The notes under the pieces: model-generated
The model's database searches: none
What the model saw: the letters and a program-made list of their open reading frames with translations, nothing else
Told to the model about the DNA's origin: nothing
Source: Actinomycetes bacterium
Lineage (GTDB): Bacteria > Actinomycetota > Acidimicrobiia > Spongiisociales > SHLN01
Length of the DNA stretch: 47,449 nucleotides
Direction: 5' to 3'
NCBI GenBank assembly: GCA_024638625.1
Contig: JAHEJY010000005.1
Span: forward strand, 1-47,449
Position numbers and translations under genes: made by a program
Part shown: one piece after another, positions 1 to 12,830 of the stretch
How the letters are laid out: each line of letters begins with the position of its first letter
Position numbering within the stretch: the first letter of the stretch is position 1

Positions 1-162
1 GCTGCAGCAGCCTGAGTCTGAACACTTATAGTGGTCACACGTGGCGAGATTAGGTATATTGTGGTCTGAGTCGGACGCAGAGAGTGAGCGGAGCTTGCGG
101 ATCTCGTTGCGATGGTGTTGCTGGACCCCATCGCAACCGCGTCCGGCTCATCAGGTTGTTGG

Positions 163-1068
163 CTACCTCCCCGCGACAACGATTCCGATGACGATGAGCA
201 ACCCGACTGCGAGCTGGGTTTGAGCGGTTCCCTGTAGGACCGGGATCAGGTCTTTTCCCGTAGCCCCGGAGCGGACCTGCCTCATCAGGCGCCAGGCCCC
301 CACCACCGTCACGATCGACGCAGCTGCCCCGGCCGGCACGACCCCGGCTATGGCCTCTGCGCCTGGAAGCACGGTTCCGCCCAACATCAACGCTGCGTAC
401 AGCCATTCGGATCTATCTCTCCCCATACGAACCGCCAGGGTGCGCTTGTTGGCGGCCTCGTCGGTTGGAATGTCACGAATGTTGTTAGCGACGAGGATCG
501 CAGTGGCCAGGAGACCGATCGGTAGGGACAACCACCAGGCATCGGCCGGCGCGGTGGAATCATGCACAAAACGGCTGCCAACCGTCGCGACAACGCCGAA
601 GAACAGAAACACGAAGACCTCACCAAGACCGGCATAGCCGTACGGGCGGGGGCCCCCGGTGTAACCGAGGGCGGCGATTATGGAAATCACGCCGATCGCG
701 ATGATGACGACGCCGGCTTGGAAGGCCAGGTAGATGCCACAGATGGCAGCTATGCCGAACATCAGCCACACGGCTGTCCACGCCTGGCGGCTGCTGACGA
801 GACCCGTCGCAACCACCCGATCCGGACCAAGCCGGTCGGGCGGGTCTGCGCCCCGTTTGGCATCTGATGCGTCGTTGGCGATGTTGGTGGCAATCTGGAT
901 GCACACTGCGGCGAGCAGGGTCACGAGAAAGACGTCGACTCGGAAGACGTCGTCGTGGTAGGCGAGGGCACCACCCACGACGACCGGGACCGCTCCCGCC
1001 AGGAGCGTTGGTGGTCGGCTGGCCGTCACCCAGGTCGCGATACCTGGCGCCGGGCTAGCCGAAGGCAT
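163..1068 (-). CDS. menA: 1,4-dihydroxy-2-naphthoate polyprenyltransferase (UbiA superfamily)
   Basis: 301 aa multi-TM ORF; NIANDASDAKRGAD and NNIRDIPTDEAANKRTLAVRMG motifs typical of MenA. Confidence 0.9.
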   Translation of the reverse strand: MPSASPAPGIATWVTASRPPTLLAGAVPVVVGGALAYHDDVFRVDVFLVTLLAAVCIQIATNIANDASDAKRGADPPDRLGPDRVVATGLVSSRQAWTAVWLMFGIAAICGIYLAFQAGVVIIAIGVISIIAALGYTGGPRPYGYAGLGEVFVFLFFGVVATVGSRFVHDSTAPADAWWLSLPIGLLATAILVANNIRDIPTDEAANKRTLAVRMGRDRSEWLYAALMLGGTVLPGAEAIAGVVPAGAAASIVTVVGAWRLMRQVRSGATGKDLIPVLQGTAQTQLAVGLLIVIGIVVAGR

Positions 1069-2563
1069 AGAAATAGCCGTCTCTGGCGCCGACGTAGATC
1101 GTCCCTTTCCAAATCGTTGGCGTCGACTCGATGCACCCCGAATTCAGATCGAATTGGGAAAGGATCTTCGGGTTTCTGGGGTCAGAGGTGTCGTAGAACC
1201 GCAAGCCGCCTCCTGCCTCGCAATTGATCGAGACGATGAGTGTTCGGTCGACGAGGAGGGGAGACGACCACGCGTGATGGCCGACCTCGTCGCGGAAGAC
1301 GACCTCTCCCGTTTCGATGTCTACGGCAAGGAGCTCACCCGGATGGGTGGTGACATAGATCACTCCATCACCCAGAACCGGAGTGGCCCAGAGACCGCCG
1401 TCATCGCCTTCGATCCGAGGGGGGATCGGAACTCCCCACACGAACGGATCGGGTCGAGAAGGATCGAGCTTTACGAGCTGGCCCACCTCCCTGCTGCGGG
1501 CGTTGAAGCGCTCCATCTCGACCGGCACATACAGCATCCCCTCCTCGTCAATGACGATCGAGGCATCGATGTCGTCGCCGAGCCAATAGTCGAACACGAT
1601 CGGAGCCTCGCCGGAACGGATAGTGGTGATGTCGACCCCGACCACCCGCCCGCCCCCGTTTGCGAAGTATGCCGTGTTCTCGAATACCGCAACCGAGTTC
1701 TCGATCGAAAGGTTGCGACCGACGAGGTTGATCAGTTCGGTTGTCCAGCCGTTCACCGTTGCCAGCACCTGAGGGTCGACCCGGACGGTGCCGTCTTCTG
1801 CATAGCTTCGGTTCAGCTGCACGGCGTAGAAGATTCCGTTCTCACCGCCTTCATAGAGAACATCGTCGATAACAGACGGGTTGCCGTCCCAATCATTGTT
1901 CCAGATGCCATTCCAGTCATCAGAATTCAGGGCCCACAGCTCAGTGGGAGTATCGCGGTCGAGGGCCAGGATGCGCATCTTGTTGTCTCGGGAGCCGAAG
2001 TACAACAGGGGAAACCCGTCCGGATCGAGCGTCACCGATCCTTTGATGGCGTCGCCCGTTACGAAGGGAGGCCGGGTTTCAAGGCCGGTGGTGGCGTCGA
2101 GGAAATGGACCTTGTGGTCGTACGCCCCGAAGATGACCTCGGTGACACCGTCACCTCGCTCGTAGACAACCGGCTGGCCGGTCCAGGCGGTCCCGCATTT
2201 CGTCGTTGGGCCCGTTCCCGGATCCGTCACGCCGCACATCTCCCCGAACCGCCACTTGATGGACGGGCTCGTGGGGACCGGGCCGACGCCGTACCAGGTG
2301 TGGGTGGGATTGCCACGGAACTGCAGCACGCCCGCGACGACCCCGTGGGGCCTTTTGACTGCGTTCACGAAGGTTTCGGGGATAGTCGTTGTGGTAGTGC
2401 TGGTGGTGGTCGTCGGCTCAGCAGCCGGGGCGGCGGATTCGACCGCCGGCGGCAGGGTCGAACTGACGGTTTCGATCCCGGCCAGCTCGCCGGCAACGCT
2501 CGCACAGGCCGGGAGCAGGACAACCGCCACTGCGCAGACGATTACTCGGGTGCCGCCGGTCAT
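1055..2563 (-). CDS. PQQ-like beta-propeller repeat lipoprotein
   Basis: Lipobox-like N-terminus (VVLLPACAS), Thr-rich linker, then repeated G..Y.ld..tG blades. Confidence 0.75.
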   Translation of the reverse strand: MTGGTRVIVCAVAVVLLPACASVAGELAGIETVSSTLPPAVESAAPAAEPTTTTSTTTTTIPETFVNAVKRPHGVVAGVLQFRGNPTHTWYGVGPVPTSPSIKWRFGEMCGVTDPGTGPTTKCGTAWTGQPVVYERGDGVTEVIFGAYDHKVHFLDATTGLETRPPFVTGDAIKGSVTLDPDGFPLLYFGSRDNKMRILALDRDTPTELWALNSDDWNGIWNNDWDGNPSVIDDVLYEGGENGIFYAVQLNRSYAEDGTVRVDPQVLATVNGWTTELINLVGRNLSIENSVAVFENTAYFANGGGRVVGVDITTIRSGEAPIVFDYWLGDDIDASIVIDEEGMLYVPVEMERFNARSREVGQLVKLDPSRPDPFVWGVPIPPRIEGDDGGLWATPVLGDGVIYVTTHPGELLAVDIETGEVVFRDEVGHHAWSSPLLVDRTLIVSINCEAGGGLRFYDTSDPRNPKILSQFDLNSGCIESTPTIWKGTIYVGARDGYFYAFG

Positions 2564-3015
2564 AGTTGGGCGCGCTCATCGAGTTCCGCCACCTGTTTCG
2601 CTGCGATATGGATATCTTCAACTTCGACGATCGCGAACTCCGGTGCACATTTGGCCAAACCGGCCTCCTCGGCGAGCGATGGCGATCCGATCCAGATGAT
2701 CCTCTTGACGTGGGCGTCTGACAGTCCTTCCGCCCATGCCCTCGCGACGTCAACCGGCCTGGCGGCGAAGGACCGCTCGCGGTCATCCGACGCCGCCAAT
2801 CCCACGAGCACGGCCGAGAAAACCGAGGTTGCTGCCCCGCCCACGTGAGAGGCGTCAGAGATGTCGCCGGTCGCCACCTTCACGCCCTTCTCCTTGAGCA
2901 GAAGGCCGACGCCCGGGTCTGTGACGAAGGCACGGAGCTCACCGTCGCGAGCAAGCAGAGCCCCGACCGTCGCCATACCGACGTCGGTATCGGCACCGAC
3001 GACCAAAACGGGCAT
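2560..3015 (-). CDS. NAD(P)-binding Rossmann/NmrA-like protein
   Basis: MPVLVVGADTDVGMATVGALLARDGELRAFV; start placed at the internal Met after the upstream stop; 3' end overlaps the next gene (ATGA). Confidence 0.6.
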   Translation of the reverse strand: MPVLVVGADTDVGMATVGALLARDGELRAFVTDPGVGLLLKEKGVKVATGDISDASHVGGAATSVFSAVLVGLAASDDRERSFAARPVDVARAWAEGLSDAHVKRIIWIGSPSLAEEAGLAKCAPEFAIVEVEDIHIAAKQVAELDERAQL

Positions 3016-3016
3016 G

Positions 3017-3838
3017 TCAGCTGTCCACGTGCCGGGGCTGTGTGCTGGGGACACCCTCTTGCCTGGCCCATCGGAAGAACATCACACCGATTGCAAGCCA
3101 GGTGATCGGGATGGTGGCCACCTTCATGATGAGGCCGGCTATCTGCTGGTCTTCGAGGGCCGTGATGTCAAATACCCTCGGTGCAAGTTCGTACGTGTTG
3201 TACAGCGGAAAATCACCGAACGTGAGAGCACTGGCAGGGATGACGGCGATCACAGACGTCGTCAGAAACAAGAACAAAATACGAGCGAGGTAGGTCTTTG
3301 CCCGAAATTCCGGTATGGGGGAGAGAACCGGGAGCCAGAGCACGAGCCCGGTTGCGATCCACAGCATGTCCATGGCGAAGGAACCGAGCTGGCCGGCTCG
3401 CAGCGTATCGACAGTGATCGGCGCGTGGGTGGTTACCAGGAGTGCGTTATAGAGGATGCCAGAAAAGAGGAGCGAGCCGGTGACGCGCCGGGTGATTCGG
3501 TAGAGGCGGAGGCGGGCCAGGACTCGCCGCATCATCCATTCGGGGGTCCCCATGAGCATCAGAGGCACCGCCACCATGGCGTAGAGCACGAACTGGACCA
3601 TATGGGCTGACGCCAGGTAACCGGCGCCGAGGGGACCGAGTGGCCAGTCGGAGGCGACCCACAGTGTCAGAACCCCCAGCAGAAAGTAGATCTTCTGGCT
3701 GCGCGCCAGCACCTTATTGCGCGCCAGTCGGAAGTACAGCACAAGTAGCGCTCCGACAACTACCCAGACGCCCGGATACAGCGTGAGTTCCCAGCGCCAC
3801 GGGCGCAGAGAAGACGTGCACCACCAACTCCAGTTCAT
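3017..3838 (-). CDS. ctaG: Cytochrome c oxidase assembly protein (CtaG/caa3 type)
   Basis: Multi-TM; HMVQFVLYAMVAVPLMLMGTP and the surrounding topology match the Caa3_CtaG family. Confidence 0.8.
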   Translation of the reverse strand: MNWSWWCTSSLRPWRWELTLYPGVWVVVGALLVLYFRLARNKVLARSQKIYFLLGVLTLWVASDWPLGPLGAGYLASAHMVQFVLYAMVAVPLMLMGTPEWMMRRVLARLRLYRITRRVTGSLLFSGILYNALLVTTHAPITVDTLRAGQLGSFAMDMLWIATGLVLWLPVLSPIPEFRAKTYLARILFLFLTTSVIAVIPASALTFGDFPLYNTYELAPRVFDITALEDQQIAGLIMKVATIPITWLAIGVMFFRWARQEGVPSTQPRHVDS

Positions 3839-3884
3839 GATCCCAGGTTAGGGAGAGGTCGAACAATACGCATCGGCCAGTCCG

Positions 3885-4241
3885 CTATGAACCGAGAGAC
3901 TCGACAAAAGCCGCAATGTCGGCAATCTCGTTCTCAGAGAGGGCGTATGGAGGCATGAAACCCCGGAAATCTCCCACGACCACCTGCTGCGGAAAGACGA
4001 TCGAACTGCGGATATAGTCGGCGTCGACCGGAACCGCTGTCCCGTTCATATCAACTCTTGACTGTCCCCAGATTCCGTTCCAATCGGGACCCAATTCCGG
4101 TCGCGATCCGTCATGGCAAACCACGCATCCGAGGTCTTGCACCAATTCCCTTCCACGATCAACAGGGGATGACTCGATGGTGCCGTCGCCGCACGCCGAG
4201 AGCAATAACGCCAGCATGATCAAAGCGGTGGGTCGTCTCAC
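3885..4241 (-). CDS. Small lipoprotein cytochrome c
   Basis: LLLSACGDG lipobox, CVVCHDGSRPELGP haem c motif (CxxCH), and GFMPPYALSENEIADIAAFVESL at the C-terminus. Confidence 0.85.
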   Translation of the reverse strand: MRRPTALIMLALLLSACGDGTIESSPVDRGRELVQDLGCVVCHDGSRPELGPDWNGIWGQSRVDMNGTAVPVDADYIRSSIVFPQQVVVGDFRGFMPPYALSENEIADIAAFVESLGS

Positions 4242-4676
4242 TTATTGCGATTCCAGGAGATCGAGGTAGGTATCGAGAGACACAACGGGGATCCTTTCGG
4301 TAAACGACCCGGTCTCGAACTCAAATGTCGCCGAGATGCTGCCATCCTCGACGATGCCTACGGCGTCCATGATCATGACGTGAAGTCCCCCGGGGCGGAG
4401 ATTCAAGGTGGAGTTCGCTGCGATGTCGACGCCGTCGACCGGTTTCATACTCGCCTGACCGTCGGCACTGATGGCTGTCTCGTGGATCATGGTCGTGTAG
4501 CCGTCCACCATTACTCGGATCAGGCGATCTCCAGAACTACCCGAATTCGTGATATCCAGATAGATCGCAGCGTTTGGCCCGGAGGGCTCAACGGCGTAGG
4601 CCGAACCAACTTTGATCGGACTTCCGCTGCTACAGCCGGCAATGAGTAACGCCAGTGCAACAACGGTGCTTCTCAT
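4242..4676 (-). CDS. Copper chaperone PCu(A)C family lipoprotein
   Basis: AAIYLDITNSGSSGDRLI, MIHETAISADGQASMKPVDG and NLRPGGLHVMIMD are the H/M copper-site motifs of PCuAC; start overlaps the SCO stop (ATGA). Confidence 0.85.
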   Translation of the reverse strand: MRSTVVALALLIAGCSSGSPIKVGSAYAVEPSGPNAAIYLDITNSGSSGDRLIRVMVDGYTTMIHETAISADGQASMKPVDGVDIAANSTLNLRPGGLHVMIMDAVGIVEDGSISATFEFETGSFTERIPVVSLDTYLDLLESQ

Positions 4677-5305
4677 CGTTCCCCTCCAAGGTTTGCGAGA
4701 ACCTCGAGGTCGTGTGCCCATTCGCTCTGGCGAGTACCGAAGGGATACATGGTGTATCCGAGCCCGTCGGGCGCCCACGCGAACACCTGGGCCGCGTGAC
4801 CGACGAGATAGTCGGGATCGGACGTATCACCGAGGATCGCCGCAGGAACGCCTAACGCTTCCTCGGCTGTTCGCAACTCGTCCATGCTGCCGGTGAGGCC
4901 GATGTAGTCCTCGCTGAACCCATCGAGGTAGTTGCGAATGACCTCAGGCGAGTCCCGCCCCGGGTCGACCGAGACGAATATCACCTCGGTGTTCTCCCTC
5001 AACGGCGGATTTCGATCGAGGACCGACGTGATCTGGGCGAGGTGAACCGGGCAGATGTCAGGACAATAGGTGTAGCCGAAATAGAGAAGTGTCAGCTTTC
5101 CCTGTGTGGAAGCCTGGAAGTCGTAGGGTTGGCCGGCCGTATCCGTCAGGACGAATGATGGCTTCGGAGTGGGTTCGGACAACTCGACTCCCTGAAACCG
5201 ACCGGTCGCATCGATGTCACCCGAGCCGGCGACCGTGCTGCAAGCAGCAAGAATCAGGCCGGCAACCAGGCCGGAGACCAGCAGCACCATCGACCGGAAT
5301 CTCAT
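4673..5305 (-). CDS. SCO family copper chaperone / thioredoxin-like protein
   Basis: LLYFGYTYCPDICPVHLAQI (CxxxC) and VSVDPGRDSPE motifs. Confidence 0.9.
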   Translation of the reverse strand: MRFRSMVLLVSGLVAGLILAACSTVAGSGDIDATGRFQGVELSEPTPKPSFVLTDTAGQPYDFQASTQGKLTLLYFGYTYCPDICPVHLAQITSVLDRNPPLRENTEVIFVSVDPGRDSPEVIRNYLDGFSEDYIGLTGSMDELRTAEEALGVPAAILGDTSDPDYLVGHAAQVFAWAPDGLGYTMYPFGTRQSEWAHDLEVLANLGGER

Positions 5306-5519
5306 GCGGAGGAGGCTAGGACGGGCGACCGACTATCCGTAAGGCCGCTTGGCGCTCTTCGATCGGCGTGAAGCCACCAACAAGCCTCGAAACACTCCAG
5401 TAACAATGAAACGGTATGTTTCTTGTTCTCCCAGGGAACATGAATGGTGATGGGACACGCTCGGTACGAGCGGATGTTCTGTGGGAAGTAGATGAAGTCA
5501 CTCCGGGAGGATCCAAGTA

Positions 5520-10104
<4,585 letters not shown>

Positions 10105-10112
<8 letters not shown>

Positions 10113-11568
10113 TATCCGCGGGTTCATGAAATATGATCGGGAGCTGCCGAAGCGGCGTCCCGTGACAGAGCGTCTTTCTGACTGGCGGGAGGTGTACCTC
10201 GAATTCCCGCACGAAACGCTCAAACACCAGGCGTCGCGTTGCATGGACTGCGGGATTCCGTTCTGCAATAACGGCTGTCCCCTCGGCAACCTCATCCCCG
10301 ACTGGAATGACCTCGTCTACAGAGACCATTGGCGAGAGGCCATCGATCGACTCCACGCCACGAACAACTTCCCCGAGTTCACCGGCCGCCTCTGCCCGGC
10401 ACCGTGTGAAGCAGCTTGTGTTCTCGGCATCAACGAAGACCCGGTGACCATTAAGCAGGTCGAGGTCGAGATCATCGAGCGGGCGTTCGAAGAGGGCTGG
10501 GTGACGCCGGTCATTCCTTCGACCAAGACCGGAGAGTCGGTAGCCGTGGTCGGGTCCGGCCCGGCCGGGCTGGCAGCCGCCCAACAGCTCACCCGAGCCG
10601 GGCACCGCGTGGTGGTGTTCGAACGGGCCGACCGGATCGGCGGATTGCTCAGATACGGCATTCCTGAGTTCAAGATGGAAAAGCGCGTCCTCGATCGTCG
10701 TCTTCAGCAAATGGAAGCCGAGGGCACCGAGTTCCGAAGCAACACGGAAGTAGGGGTAGATGTGAGCGCGTCGGAGCTACGCGACGAGTTCGATGCCGTT
10801 GTGCTCGCCGGAGGCGCAACCCAATGGCGGGACCTGCCGATTCCGGGTCGTGACCTCGAGGGAATCCACCAGGCTATGGAGTACCTGCCACCGGCCAACC
10901 GCGTGCAGATGGGAGACCTGGCCGAACCTCCCATCAGTGCAGCAGGCAAGCATGTGATCATCATCGGGGGTGGAGATACCGGTGCCGACTGTCTCGGAAC
11001 TGCGCACCGGCAGGGGGCCGCGTCGATCCACCAATTCGAAATCCTGCCCCGTCCCCCCGAGGAGCGACCGGACGCCAACCCCTGGCCCACCTGGCCGATC
11101 ACCTACCGGGTGTCGTCGGCCCACGAGGAGGGCGGCGAGCGAGAGTTCGCGATAAACACCGAGATGTTCGTCGACGATGGAACCGGCAATGTGGCCGGGC
11201 TCAAGACCCACCGGGTCGACATGAATTTCGTCGACGGCCGGATGTCCTTCGACAAGATCGAAGGCACCGACGCCGACTTCCGTGCCGATCTCGTTCTCCT
11301 GGCAATGGGATTCACCGGCCCGGAACGCAGCCCGATGCTCGAGCAGTTCGGCGTCGACGTGACCGATCGGGGCCATGTTGCCCGGGACGACAACTGGTCA
11401 ACCAATGTGCCGGGCGTATACGTGGCAGGCGACATGGGGCGCGGCCAATCACTCATCGTCTGGGCCATTGCGGAGGGCCGGGCGGCGGCTGCGGCGGTAG
11501 ACCAGGACCTGATGGGCGAAACCCTGCTACCGGCTCCCTTGACCCCGACAGCGAGACCGCTGACATAG
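10105..11568 (+). CDS. gltD: Glutamate synthase small subunit
   Basis: [39 protein letters not shown] and [14 protein letters not shown]; overlaps the gltB 3' end by 8 nt. Confidence 0.97.
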
Positions 11569-11575
11569 CAGCCTT

Positions 11576-11780
11576 CCCACACAGTCCCCCGCTTGCGGGG
11601 GAAGGTACCGCAGCCCGACGAAGGAGGGCTGGGGTAGGGGGTGCTCAAAGTTGTTCCTGTACCTGGTCGTTGATTGGCCGCACTTGGAGAGAGATCGACA
11701 ACCCTCTACCCCCGACTCGGCTGGCGCTCCGTCGGCGGTACGTTCCCCCATCTGGTCGCCGCTTGCGGCGGTTGATGGGG
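11576..11780. repeat. Intergenic inverted-repeat (REP/MITE-like) element, copy 1
   Basis: Left arm GTCCCCCGCTTGCGGGGGAAGGTACCGCAGCCCGA...GGGCTGGGGTAGGGGGTG; right arm AACCCTCTACCCCC...CGGCGGTACGTTCCCCCATCTGGTCGCCGCTTGCGGCGGTTGATGGGG; same architecture as 47246-47449. Confidence 0.85.
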
Positions 11781-11855
11781 ACTATTCGAAGATTCGTGAC
11801 CACCGGGTTTGGGGAAGCCGGATTCGGGTAATCGGTTCACGAAAGTGAGGATGAC

Positions 11856-12131
11856 ATGAAGAAGTTTGTTTGGAAGGGGCTCGTGAGCCTTGTCACGTTT
11901 CTGGCCGCTGCTGCCGCTCGCAACGTTGCTACTTCCGCGTGGTCGAAGGTTTCCGACACCGAGGGTCCGGTGAATCCGGCGGACGAATCGGTCAGCTGGC
12001 CCGCCGCAACTGGCTGGGCGCTCTTAGCCGGGGCAGCGGGCGGCATCGCTCGCGTGCTCGGACGCAGGGGTTCGGCCGCAGCTTGGAAGACGGCTACCGG
12101 TGAGACTGCTCCGGGGATTCAAACCGCCTGA
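11856..12131 (+). CDS. DUF4235-like small membrane protein
   Basis: 91 aa; KFVWKGLVSLVTFLAAAAARNVATSAW...WALLAGAAGGIARVLGRRGSAAAW; GAGGAT SD upstream. Confidence 0.65.
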   Translation: MKKFVWKGLVSLVTFLAAAAARNVATSAWSKVSDTEGPVNPADESVSWPAATGWALLAGAAGGIARVLGRRGSAAAWKTATGETAPGIQTA

Positions 12132-12204
12132 TTCCCTCGTTTTTCTCGAGCCCCCATTCACCGGCTCGCATCAACGGAAGTCCGTGACCGGGCGTGGCGT
12201 TAAT

Positions 12205-12240
12205 CCAGAGTGACGGAACAGACCAGAGTGACGTAAAGAG
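12205..12240. repeat. Tandem 18-nt direct repeat (2 units) upstream of the ECF sigma gene
   Basis: CCAGAGTGACGGAACAGA / CCAGAGTGACGTAAAGAG, with 11-nt perfect cores. Confidence 0.7.
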
Positions 12241-12359
12241 CCGCAGCCGATAGGGGATCGACGGACTAGAGGCTGCTTCCCACGAGTGGAGGGGTTCGCA
12301 TCCGGTAATTTGTGGATCGTGTCACCCGGAGCGGCATCGTCGAGCGTTATAGGAGTGCT

Positions 12360-12830
12360 ATGACGAGAGACGAAGAGATGTACCGCAAGCATTCCGAAGA
12401 GCTCACCCGATTTGCGACCGGCCTGGTCGGCCCCCACGATGCGCCCGACGTTGTCACCGACGCCTGCCTGCGGGTGTTTCGTTCGCCGGCCTGGGGCAAG
12501 GTCGAGAACCCACGGGCGTATCTATACCAATCGGTTCTCAATCAATCGCGGAGCCATCACCGTTCTGCGGTCCGCAGGCAGGTCAAGGAGCAAGAAGCGG
12601 CATTGCTGGCCGCACCGACATCGTCGGTGGTCACCATGCCGGGCCTGGACCTCGATGTTCTGAGAGTGCTCGACCAACTGAGTCTTCGTCAACGCGCCGT
12701 CGTCTTCCTCACGTACTGGGAAGATCTCGACCCGGCCGCGATAGCACGGCGGCTCGGTATTTCCACCGGATCGGTCAAGCGTCATCTGGCGCGGGGCCGG
12801 GCCAAGCTCAGGGAGTTGATCGATGCATAA
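12360..12830 (+). CDS. ECF-type RNA polymerase sigma factor
   Basis: Region 2 (DVVTDACLRVFRSPAWGKVENPRAYLYQSVLNQSRSHHR) and region 4 (LSLRQRAVVFLTYWEDLDPAAIARRLGISTGSVKRHLARGRAKLRELI); SD AGGAG before ATG 12360. Confidence 0.85.
   Translation: MTRDEEMYRKHSEELTRFATGLVGPHDAPDVVTDACLRVFRSPAWGKVENPRAYLYQSVLNQSRSHHRSAVRRQVKEQEAALLAAPTSSVVTMPGLDLDVLRVLDQLSLRQRAVVFLTYWEDLDPAAIARRLGISTGSVKRHLARGRAKLRELIDA

Noticed and set aside
1-160. Short ORFs and possible repeat at the window start
   Set aside because: Too short and truncated by the window edge to support any call.
1154-2848. 564-aa plus-strand ORF
   Set aside because: Antisense shadow of the propeller lipoprotein and neighbouring genes; no coherent domain pattern, while the minus-strand ORFs have clear motifs.
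12215-12234. ECF autoregulatory promoter (GGAAC ... CGT)
   Set aside because: Spacing of about 12 nt is too short for the usual ~16-nt GGAAC/-10 arrangement.
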